A model generated the notes under the pieces. That model was not told where the DNA came from. It saw nothing but the letters and a program-made list of their open reading frames with translations, and did not search any database. A DNA stretch of 64,000 nucleotides, taken from NCBI GenBank assembly GCA_024228935.1, contig JAAESX010000080.1:1-64000 (forward strand). The letters run 5' to 3'. Positions 52,640 to 60,300 of the stretch are shown here, piece after piece. Made by a program: the position numbers and the translations under genes. The stretch is from Pseudomonadota bacterium (lineage in GTDB: Bacteria > Myxococcota_A > UBA796 > CAJQPC01). Position 1 is the stretch's first letter; each line of letters begins with the position of its first letter.

Positions 52640-53682
52640 GGGCGCAGCGGCTGCCTCATCTGCGGGTCGAAGCCGAGCTTGCGGGCGCTCTCCAGGATGA
52701 GCTCGAACTCGTGGCTGATGGTGGCGCCCGCCTTCTGGGTGACCTCGTCCTCGGTGGGCAGGTCGAAGTCGTCGGCGCCGTAGACGAGGCCGATCATGGC
52801 GTCCTCGTTCCGGGTCAGGACCGAGGTCCGGATGTGCTCGATGTTGTCGAGGTAGATCCGGCAGATCGCGAGCCAGCGCAGGTACTCCGTGAGCGGGACC
52901 TCCTCGCCGGCCAGCTCGGTGTTGTACGGCTTGTAGGTCCAGCACAGGAACGAGGGCAGCCTGCCGTCGACCGAGTCCTGGAAGTCGCGGAGGCGCTCCA
53001 GGTGGTTCATGCGCTCGTCGAGCGTCTCGTCGAACCCGATGACCATCGTCGCGGTCGAGCCGATGCCGGCGGCGAGCAAGGCGCGCTGGGCGTCGTAGAA
53101 GTCCTCGACCTTGTACTTGCCGGGGCTGTGGCGCAGGCGGAATGCGTCGTCGAGGACCTCGGCGCCGCCGCCGGTGATCCAGCGGGTGCCGCAGGCCGCG
53201 AACATCGCCGCGGCCTCGTCGTACGGAAGGCTCTGGCGCTTGGCGACGAACATGAACTCGGCGACGGTCATCTCGTAGAACTCGACGTCCGGGTACCGCG
53301 CGCGGACCGCCTGGAAGAGCGCGGTGTAGTGCTCGACGCCCAGGTCGGGGTGGAAGCCGCCGTTGAAGCCGACGAGCGTGCCGCCGTGGGACTTCAGCGC
53401 GTCGATCTTGTCGCAGACCTGCTCGGTCGAGAGGAGGTAGGTGTCGGGCTCGCCGGGGAACCGGTAGAACGCGCAGTAGTCGCAGCGCGCGACGCAGACG
53501 TTCGTGTAGTTGATGATGGCCATCTTGAGCCACGTGGCGCGCGAGGGCGGGTGGTAGCGGCCGCGCACCGACTGGGCGAGCTCGATGAGCTGCTCGTCGG
53601 TGCCGTGTTCGAAGAGCCAGGCGGCCTGGGCCCGGTCGATGCGTTCTCCGCCGAGAACGCGGGTGCGAATGGCATCCAGCAT
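52633..53682 (-). CDS. mqnC: Radical SAM enzyme of the MqnC/CofH type (futalosine menaquinone pathway)
   Basis: The 349-residue protein has NYTNVCVARCDYCAFYR with C63-x3-C67-x2-C70 for the [4Fe-4S] cluster and SAM, then GGTLVGFNGGFHPDLG, FYEMTVAEFMFVA and GFDETLDERMNHLERLRDFQD. These match MqnC (cyclic dehypoxanthinyl futalosine synthase) better than MqnE or CofH, but a distinction by eye is imperfect. It would take part in menaquinone synthesis by the futalosine route, common in this phylum. No other mqn gene is in the window. Confidence 0.78.
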   Translation of the reverse strand: MLDAIRTRVLGGERIDRAQAAWLFEHGTDEQLIELAQSVRGRYHPPSRATWLKMAIINYTNVCVARCDYCAFYRFPGEPDTYLLSTEQVCDKIDALKSHGGTLVGFNGGFHPDLGVEHYTALFQAVRARYPDVEFYEMTVAEFMFVAKRQSLPYDEAAAMFAACGTRWITGGGAEVLDDAFRLRHSPGKYKVEDFYDAQRALLAAGIGSTATMVIGFDETLDERMNHLERLRDFQDSVDGRLPSFLCWTYKPYNTELAGEEVPLTEYLRWLAICRIYLDNIEHIRTSVLTRNEDAMIGLVYGADDFDLPTEDEVTQKAGATISHEFELILESARKLGFDPQMRQPLRPC

Positions 53683-53728
53683 GCGGGGTCCTAACCGGAG
53701 TCCTGACCGCCGGCGTTACCGTCAAGGC

Positions 53729-55003
53729 GTGCTGTGGCTCCTGACCGCCTGCCGACCGGCCGCCGATGTGCCGGACTCGTCCGCCGCGGCGCCGTATCGC
53801 GTGGTCTGGGCGGACCTGCACGCCCACACGAACCTGTCGATGGATGGCTGCGAGGACGAAGGCGATGCCTGCACGGCCCGCACGACGCCGGCATCCGATG
53901 CGCTCGAGAACGCGGTCGAGGCGGGTCTGGACGTGGTCTCGCTGACCGATCACGCCGAGTTCCTCGAGCACGAGGACCTGGAGACCGGGCAGGTCTCGAA
54001 CATCTGGGACACGACCCTGGCGCGCGTCGCGGACGCCCCGGACGGCCTGATCGCCTACCCCGGCTACGAGTGGACGGCGCACTGTGCTGGGGCCCAGAAC
54101 ATCCATCGGACCGTTGTGCTCGAGGAGGCCGCGCCCTGCTCGGACTGGCGGGTTCCGAGCTGCGTGCTGCCGGCCCGGAAGGAACAGTTCGGGCGCGAGG
54201 CCTACACCGAGAACCCCGCGGTGAAGGTCACGCACAGCGACCAGCTCGAGGACTTCCTGGGCGACGTGCCGACGTTCGAGGGCTGCAGCGAGAGCCGGTG
54301 GCTGGCCTACATCCACCACCCCGGGGTGACCACGCCGGCCGGGATCGACTGGTCGGCCACGGGGCCCCTGATGTCGACCGAGCGGCTGGTCGAGGTCTAC
54401 AGCGAGCACGGCAGCTCCGAGTGCACGGACCTGACCTCGCCCGGCTGTGACTGGCAGGTCAACACCGAGTTCCACGCGCCCGAAGGCAGCATCCAGGCGA
54501 TGCTCGAGACGGGCCACCGGATGGGGTTCCTGGCCGGCACCGACTCGCACGACGGGCGGCCGGGCTCGATCGACGCGCCGGGTCCCAGCGGGCAGTACGT
54601 CGACACGGATGGGGACGACCTGGCCGACGTCGTGACGCCGCACCACAGCCCGGGGGGCATCACGGCGGTGCTGCTGCCCGTGGACGCCGACCTGGGTCGC
54701 AGCCAGGTCTTCGAGGCCCTGCTCGACCGCCGGACCATCGCGGCGAGCGCTGCCCTGGACCCGCTCGTGGTCGTGCTCGAGCCGGACATCCTGCCGGGGC
54801 GCGCGGTCGAGGCCGGCACCTACACGCTGCGCCTCGAGCTGCCCGAGGACGCGACCTGGGAGTGGGTCCGGCCTGACGGGAGCGTGGTCGAGGAGCCGAC
54901 CGAGCTGGTGCTCGAGGCCGGCGACGTGGGCTACGTGCGCGTTCGCACCGACGAGCACCGCGCGTGGGCGTCGCCTTGGTGGGTCAGCGCCGCTCCTCGA
55001 TGA
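53729..55003 (+). CDS. DUF3604-like PHP-fold lipoprotein
   Basis: The 424-residue protein starts at GTG 53729 with VLWLLTAC (8-residue lipobox signal). PHP-type metal motifs are present in order: VWADLHAHTNLSMDG, VVSLTDHAEFLEH, YIHHPG and FLAGTDSHDGRPGS. DUF3604 proteins are putative phosphoesterases or phosphonate-type hydrolases using three metals. Several Cys (CEDEGDACTAR; CSDW; CTDLTSPGCDW) suggest disulfides outside the cytoplasm. The C-terminal 80 residues are beta-rich. The 3' end overlaps the OmpA gene by 20 bp. Confidence 0.87.
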   Translation: MLWLLTACRPAADVPDSSAAAPYRVVWADLHAHTNLSMDGCEDEGDACTARTTPASDALENAVEAGLDVVSLTDHAEFLEHEDLETGQVSNIWDTTLARVADAPDGLIAYPGYEWTAHCAGAQNIHRTVVLEEAAPCSDWRVPSCVLPARKEQFGREAYTENPAVKVTHSDQLEDFLGDVPTFEGCSESRWLAYIHHPGVTTPAGIDWSATGPLMSTERLVEVYSEHGSSECTDLTSPGCDWQVNTEFHAPEGSIQAMLETGHRMGFLAGTDSHDGRPGSIDAPGPSGQYVDTDGDDLADVVTPHHSPGGITAVLLPVDADLGRSQVFEALLDRRTIAASAALDPLVVVLEPDILPGRAVEAGTYTLRLELPEDATWEWVRPDGSVVEEPTELVLEAGDVGYVRVRTDEHRAWASPWWVSAAPR

Positions 55004-56882
55004 AGAACCCGACGCGCCGGTTGGCGGCGCGACCCTCGGGCGTGTTGTTGTCCGCGATCGGGAAGTCCTCGCCGAAGCCGACCGCGTAGATCCGGTCGGG
55101 CGCGACGCCGCTCTGGATGAGGTACCGGGCGACGGCGTCCGCTCGCTCCTGGCTGAGCTTCAGGTTGCCCAGGTCGGTCCCCTGGGCGTCCGTGTGGCCC
55201 TCGATGCGCAGCAGGCGGATCTCCGGGTGCTCTTGGAGCGTGGCGGCCACCTGGTCGAGCAGCGTCCGGCTGGCGAGCACGAGGTCGCTGGTGTTCGGGA
55301 GGAAGTCCACGCCCTCGGCGAGGTCGAGCTGGTCGTCGCCCATGGTCACGAGCTCGGCGTAGAGCGTGACGGGGAGGGTGAGCTCCTCGAGGTCCTCGAC
55401 CTCGACCTCGACCCGCACCGGGAAGAGGCCCGGCCCCTGCACGACCAGGTCGTGGGCTCCAGGCTCCAGCCGCAGCGCTGGCCTTCCCTCGTGGACGAGC
55501 ACGGGACGCAGGTCGCCGTCGATGAGCACCTGGGCGTCGATGGGCTCGCCGTCCGCGTCCGTGCTCTCGAGCAGGACGAGGCCGCGCGGCCCGGGCTCGA
55601 TGGGGGCGGCGACCCAGGGCAGGTCGCCCTCGTCGGGCACGTGCAGGGTCTCGAACCACGGCGTCCGGCCCGGAGCCTGGACGTGCAGCTCCCAGCTGCC
55701 GGCGCCGAGCTGGACGTCGACCTCGGTCACGCGCTCGAAGGTGTGCTCTGTGTCGGGGCCGACGAGCCGGACCGAGTCGGCCTCGACCGGGCGGGCCCCC
55801 CAGTCCTCGATGGACAGGAGCAGGCGGGCGTTGGCGTCGGGGCAGCCGTCCTCGTCCAGGTAGCCGTCATGGTCCTCGGGTTCGAAGCGGCAGGCGTCCT
55901 CGGTGTCCAGGAGCCCATCGTCGTCGTCGTCCCAGTCCGGGCAGCCGTCGCGATCCGCGTAGCCGTCGGCGTCCTCGGGCTCGTCGATGCACGCGTCGTC
56001 CTCGTCCCGGATGCCGTCCTGGTCCCGATCGGGGATCTCCTCGGGTGGGCCCCAGCTGATGCCCGCCAGGAGCCGCAGGTCCGGGGCGCCGACCCCATCG
56101 GTCAGGCCCCGTCCGCCGCCCAGACGGATGGTGATGCCCTGGGGTGTGGTGATGCGGCTGGCGACGATGGCCTCGATGGGGGTGCCTTGGCCGAGGCCCA
56201 GCGCGATGTCGACCTGGGTGGTGCCGGCGAGCTCGGCGGACAGATCGAACTGCGGGTGCAGCGCCCATGCCAGGCCGACGCCGAAGTCGACCTGGTCGCC
56301 CCAGGTGAGCGAGTCGTGCAGCGCCGAGTCCGGGAGGAACCGGTAGCCGACGTTCACGGCGCCCAGGGCCGGACCGACGCGGTAGTCGCCTGCGAGCCCG
56401 ATGCGACCCCAGCCGCCGACGCTGGCGATCTGCCTCTGGGTGGTGCCCAGCGGGAGTCCCGCGGTGGCCGAGAGCGCCAGGCCGATGGTCTCCTCGCCGC
56501 CCGGGATGAGGGTGAAGCGGCCGTTCAGTCGGGCGTCGCCGGCGCCGAGGCGACCGTCGCTGAGCCCCCGGGTGCCGAGGATGACGGGGACGTCCAGGCC
56601 CACGCGGGTGCGTCCACGCCAGAAGGCGCCGCCCAGGACCACGCCGTTGACGTGCTCGAGCACGTCGGTCTCCTCGGCGGTCTCGCGATCGACCCACGTG
56701 TACGGCCTGTGGGTCCAGTGGCCCACGGCCCCGAACTCCATGCCGCCCTCGGTCAGGGGCTGGGCGTCCTGCACGACGAGCATGCGGTCGCCGAGGTTCG
56801 GCTCGAACCGCGCCCCATCGATCGGTGCCGCCTCGAAGTCCGGAAGCTCCGCGGCGAACAGCTGGCCCACGAGCAGGATCAT
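54984..56882 (-). CDS. OmpA-family protein with thrombospondin type 3 repeats
   Basis: The 632-residue protein starts MILLVGQLFA, then AELPDF (10-residue signal). Residues about 30-280 form a barrel-like region. Residues 284-350 are calcium-binding TSP3 repeats (DRDQDGIRDEDDACID; DADGYADRDGCPDWDDD). Two PEGA-like beta domains follow, then an OmpA peptidoglycan-binding domain (from about 510; RIEGHTDAQGTDLGNLKLSQ and NRRVGFFIEERR). It links outer membrane and peptidoglycan. It starts inside the aminotransferase stop (ATGA) and is the last gene of a six-gene overlapping operon. Confidence 0.95.
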   Translation of the reverse strand: MILLVGQLFAAELPDFEAAPIDGARFEPNLGDRMLVVQDAQPLTEGGMEFGAVGHWTHRPYTWVDRETAEETDVLEHVNGVVLGGAFWRGRTRVGLDVPVILGTRGLSDGRLGAGDARLNGRFTLIPGGEETIGLALSATAGLPLGTTQRQIASVGGWGRIGLAGDYRVGPALGAVNVGYRFLPDSALHDSLTWGDQVDFGVGLAWALHPQFDLSAELAGTTQVDIALGLGQGTPIEAIVASRITTPQGITIRLGGGRGLTDGVGAPDLRLLAGISWGPPEEIPDRDQDGIRDEDDACIDEPEDADGYADRDGCPDWDDDDDGLLDTEDACRFEPEDHDGYLDEDGCPDANARLLLSIEDWGARPVEADSVRLVGPDTEHTFERVTEVDVQLGAGSWELHVQAPGRTPWFETLHVPDEGDLPWVAAPIEPGPRGLVLLESTDADGEPIDAQVLIDGDLRPVLVHEGRPALRLEPGAHDLVVQGPGLFPVRVEVEVEDLEELTLPVTLYAELVTMGDDQLDLAEGVDFLPNTSDLVLASRTLLDQVAATLQEHPEIRLLRIEGHTDAQGTDLGNLKLSQERADAVARYLIQSGVAPDRIYAVGFGEDFPIADNNTPEGRAANRRVGFFIEERR

Positions 56883-58042
56883 CGACCGATGCGCTTCCTC
56901 AAGAGCTGGACGGCCTGTTCGACCTTGGCCGGCGGCGCCGACGTGGTGCAGACCCGGACGTGGGTCTCATAGCCCGCTCCGAAGCTGGGACCTGGGGCCA
57001 TGAGCAGCCCGTCCTCGTCGAGGCAGTCCTCGAGGAAGCCGAAGATGCCTCGCTCGTCGAGCTGGTCGGCCATGTCGAGGAACAGGAACGTGGAGCCCTG
57101 GGGCGGGTCCTCGCCCAGAAGCTCGGCCGCGCGATCGCCGGCCGCCTGGTAGCGGCTGCGCACGTCGGCGAGCCACGCGTCGCCGTCCCGCAGCGCGCGG
57201 AGTCCAGCCAGCTGGCCGCTGGTGGGGGCCGAGTAGAACGTGTGCGTCGAGATCTTCCGGGCGGTCGCGATCGCCGTGGCGGGCCCGACCAGGTACCCGG
57301 TGCGGTTGCCCGCCATGCCGAACGCCTTGCTGAACGAGAACGCGGTGAACGTGCGCTCGGGGGCGAACGTCGCGATGCTGGCGTGCTCGCCTCGATAGAT
57401 GAGCTGCTCGTAGATCTCGTCGGAGAGGATCCACAGGTCCTGGCGACGGGCCTCGTCGGCGATGGCCGCGAGCCAGTCGGGCGGGATCACGCGCCCGGTC
57501 GGGTTGCTGGGGGTCGAGACGTAGATCGCAACGGTCCGCTCGGTGATGCGGCTCCGGATCGCCTCGATGGCGGCCTCGACGGTGGTCATCCGGTCGTAGA
57601 AGGGGACCTCGACCGGCGTGGCCCGGAAGGTCTGCACGATGCCGCGGATCAGGGGCCAGAACGGCGCGAGGATGAGGATCTCCTCGCCCGGCGCGGCGAA
57701 GCTGCCGATGGCGGCGCCGAGTCCGCCCGTCGCTCCTGCGGTGACCAGCAGCTGGCCACGCTCACAGGGGATCCTGTTGGTCTCGCGGACCTTCTCGATG
57801 GCGGCGTCGACGAGCGAGGGCAGGCCCTGGGGCGAGCTGTACCGGTGCATCCCCGGGTGGTCGTCGACCGACAGGTCCTGCATCCGGCCGCCGACGAACG
57901 GCTCCAGGTACGTGTCCCCCACGTGCAGCGGGAAGATCTCGCCGCCGGCCTCGGTCCGCTCGCGGATCTTGCCGGCCAGACGGCTGAACACAGCGCCGGA
58001 CATGGCGGCGACGCTGGGCGCGGACTGAGGTGGACGAGGCAT
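56879..58042 (-). CDS. Class I/II PLP-dependent aminotransferase
   Basis: The 387-residue protein has AspC/ARO8-like fold landmarks: VTAGATGGLGAAIGSF, PFWPLIRGIVQTF, YVSTPSNPTGRV, WILSDEIYEQLIY and SFSKAFGMAGNRTGYLVG with the PLP Lys. A C-terminal Arg for the carboxylate is expected in HVRVCTTSA. The amino donor and substrate are not identifiable. The start overlaps the upstream stop by 1 bp (TGATG) and the stop overlaps the OmpA start. Confidence 0.93.
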   Translation of the reverse strand: MPRPPQSAPSVAAMSGAVFSRLAGKIRERTEAGGEIFPLHVGDTYLEPFVGGRMQDLSVDDHPGMHRYSSPQGLPSLVDAAIEKVRETNRIPCERGQLLVTAGATGGLGAAIGSFAAPGEEILILAPFWPLIRGIVQTFRATPVEVPFYDRMTTVEAAIEAIRSRITERTVAIYVSTPSNPTGRVIPPDWLAAIADEARRQDLWILSDEIYEQLIYRGEHASIATFAPERTFTAFSFSKAFGMAGNRTGYLVGPATAIATARKISTHTFYSAPTSGQLAGLRALRDGDAWLADVRSRYQAAGDRAAELLGEDPPQGSTFLFLDMADQLDERGIFGFLEDCLDEDGLLMAPGPSFGAGYETHVRVCTTSAPPAKVEQAVQLLRKRIGR

Positions 58043-59034
58043 CAGCTCTCCTCGGGGTCCCGGGCCTCTAACAGACGCCAGACGAGCCAGAGCGCGACGA
58101 GCGGGAGCAGGGCGCGCGTCCCGGACAGGATGGCGACGTGCGAGGTCAGGGCCAGCACCGACAGGTCCACGACCGGGCGCCGGGTGCAGGCGGCGGCGGG
58201 GACCCAGAGCGCCAGGTCGTACGGGTGGGCGTGGGGCGCGACGATGGTGGCCAGGACCAGCGCCAGGGCGATGCGCGTGCGGCCGTCTGCGCGGACCACG
58301 GCGACCGCCACGCAGCCCAGCGCCAGGGGCACCGCGCCGGCCCACCACGGCAGCGGCGGCGCCCACGCCTGCCACGACGACATGAAGGAACGGTCGAGCT
58401 CGGGGGGCGCTCGCAGGAGCGCTTCGACCCACGTGGACCACACCTGGGGCCCGAGCCAGATCGTCGCGGTCGCCGACAGGATCGCGACGCCCAGCGCGGC
58501 GAAGGCCAGGTCCCGGCCGCGTCGCTTGCGGATCAGGGCGACGAGCACGAGCGGGGCGAACTGGGGCTTCAGCACCAGCAGCAAGAGCCCCAGGCCGGCC
58601 CGATGGCGCAGCAGCAGGAAGCCGGCGATGCCCATGAGGAGGCCCGTCTGGCCGAGCCACAGCGAGAAGAACGTCCAGCCCCCACCCAGCGCCAGCAGGC
58701 CGAACAGATCGCCGTGCTCGCGACGGGCCAGGAGCGCCAGGCCGGACGCCCCGAGTGCGCCCAGCGCCAGCATCGCGAGCCGTCCGTGGGCGTAGAGGGC
58801 GAACAGCGGCAGGGCCCACGGCGGGTAGGCGAAGTGCAGCGTCAGCCCCCCGAACTCCCATGGCGCGTACGGCATGCGGCCGGCGTGCAGGGCCTCGGCG
58901 ACCGAGCGGAAGACCAGCGCATCACAGTTGTTGTCGAGCACGCAGAGCGGGGTCGGGGCCGACGACGTGAGCACGACCGCCGCCAGCGCGAGGGCCAGCG
59001 CGACCGCGTTGAGCTGGACGAGCCGGGCGATCAC
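58042..59034 (-). CDS. GT87/DUF2029-like polytopic membrane protein
   Basis: The 330-residue protein starts at GTG 59034 inside the stop of the FAD-subunit gene (GTGA). It has eight or nine helices, an early acidic loop LDNNCDALVFRSVAEALHAG, AYPPWALPLFALY and LVLKPQFAPLVLVALIRKR, which matches the GT87 (mannosyltransferase-like) family using polyprenyl-phosphate sugars. It lies between molybdenum hydroxylase and aminotransferase genes, without an obvious link. Confidence 0.82.
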   Translation of the reverse strand: MIARLVQLNAVALALALAAVVLTSSAPTPLCVLDNNCDALVFRSVAEALHAGRMPYAPWEFGGLTLHFAYPPWALPLFALYAHGRLAMLALGALGASGLALLARREHGDLFGLLALGGGWTFFSLWLGQTGLLMGIAGFLLLRHRAGLGLLLLVLKPQFAPLVLVALIRKRRGRDLAFAALGVAILSATATIWLGPQVWSTWVEALLRAPPELDRSFMSSWQAWAPPLPWWAGAVPLALGCVAVAVVRADGRTRIALALVLATIVAPHAHPYDLALWVPAAACTRRPVVDLSVLALTSHVAILSGTRALLPLVALWLVWRLLEARDPEES

Positions 59035-59864
59035 CGAGGGAGGCTGGCCAGCCAGGTCCGGAGCAGGTTCTCGGCGACGTCCTGGCGGTAGGCGGCGCTG
59101 GCCATGTCGTCGCCGAGCGCGGCGATGTCGTCGCGCAGCTTGTCGATGGCACGGCGCCAGGGTGCCTCGTCCGTCAGGGCGCGCTCGACCGCGGGGCAGC
59201 GGCGCGGAGACGGGCCGAGGCAGGAGAACGCGACGCGGGCCTCCTCGATGGTGTCCTCGATGAGCTGGATCCGGCTCGCGAAGACCAGTCGGGCCCGGCC
59301 CCCTGCGGTGCCGTCGGTCACCTTCCGGAAGCAGGTCTCGTCGCCGACCATCGGGTGGGGGAGCCGGATCGCCGTGAGCAGCTCGTCGCTCTTGATCCGG
59401 GCGCCTCGGAAGCCGTCGGCGAACTCGGTCATAGGCACGACGCGGACGCCTCGCTCTGCGCTCTCGATCTCCAGCTTGGCGTCCAGCGCCAGGAGCACTG
59501 GTGCGATGCTGCTGGCGGCGTCGTCGCGGGCGACCGCCCCACCCAGGGTCGCGCGGTTGCGGACCTGCAGCGACGCGACGCTGGCGCAAGCCTCGCCCAG
59601 GATGGTGCCGCGGCGACGGATGTCGGCGGACGTGACCAGGGTCTGGAGCGAGGTCAGCGCGCCGATGCGCAGGCCCGACCGGGCCTTCTCCACGCCGCGC
59701 AGCCCGTCGACGCCCGAGATGTCGATGAGGAGCTTGGGGACGAGCCGCCCATGTCGCACATCGACCATCACGTCCGTGCCGCCGGCCAGGACGAGCCCGT
59801 ACGGGTAGCGAGCGCGCAGGGACAGCGCGTCCGGCAGGTTCTCGGCGCGCTTGACCTCAGCCAT
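59031..59864 (-). CDS. Molybdenum hydroxylase FAD-binding subunit (XdhB/CoxM type)
   Basis: The 277-residue subunit has the FAD motifs YGLVLAGGTDVMVDV (pyrophosphate loop) and SLQVRNRATLGGAVARDDAASS, plus KSDELLTAIRLP and a C-terminal helical CO-dehydrogenase-flavoprotein-like domain. It passes electrons from the 2Fe-2S subunit to an acceptor. It overlaps the 2Fe-2S gene by 8 bp (ATGGCTGA). The operon order Mo, 2Fe-2S, FAD is unusual but complete. Confidence 0.93.
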   Translation of the reverse strand: MAEVKRAENLPDALSLRARYPYGLVLAGGTDVMVDVRHGRLVPKLLIDISGVDGLRGVEKARSGLRIGALTSLQTLVTSADIRRRGTILGEACASVASLQVRNRATLGGAVARDDAASSIAPVLLALDAKLEIESAERGVRVVPMTEFADGFRGARIKSDELLTAIRLPHPMVGDETCFRKVTDGTAGGRARLVFASRIQLIEDTIEEARVAFSCLGPSPRRCPAVERALTDEAPWRRAIDKLRDDIAALGDDMASAAYRQDVAENLLRTWLASLPR

Positions 59865-60300
59865 CCAGCACCTGGAGGATCCGCCGGTACCCGCTGCACC
59901 GACACGCGACGCCCGAGAGCGCCTGCTTCAGCGACACGCCGTCCAGCTCCTCGCCGGCCAGGATGTGCTCCGAGGCGACGGTCAGCATCCCGGGGACGCA
60001 GAAGCCACAGGCGGTCACACCGGCGGTGACGAGCGCCCTCTGGAGCCGGGCGAGCTCGGGGGTGCCGGACAGGCCCTCGACGGTGCGGACCTCCCGCCCC
60101 TGGACCTGGGCGACGGGCACGAGGCAGGAGTTCTCTGCTCTTCCGTCGATCAGCACCGCGCAGGCGCCGCAGCTGCCGTCGGTGCAGCCCTCCTTCGAGC
60201 CGGTCAGGCCGAGCTCCCCGCGCAAGACGTCGAGCAGGGCCTCGGAGCCGCCCTTCTCGGTCTCGACGGGCTTGCCGTTCACGGTGAAGGTGCACTTCAT
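59857..60300 (-). CDS. Molybdenum hydroxylase 2Fe-2S subunit (XdhC/CoxS type)
   Basis: The 147-residue subunit has both clusters: plant-ferredoxin type C39-C44-C47-C59 (EGCTDGSCGACAVLIDG) and the helical-domain C97-C100-C132-C134 (ACGFCVPGM; ACRCSGY). It wires the molybdenum site to FAD. The ATG at 60300 overlaps the stop of the large subunit (ATGA). Confidence 0.96.
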   Translation of the reverse strand: MKCTFTVNGKPVETEKGGSEALLDVLRGELGLTGSKEGCTDGSCGACAVLIDGRAENSCLVPVAQVQGREVRTVEGLSGTPELARLQRALVTAGVTACGFCVPGMLTVASEHILAGEELDGVSLKQALSGVACRCSGYRRILQVLDG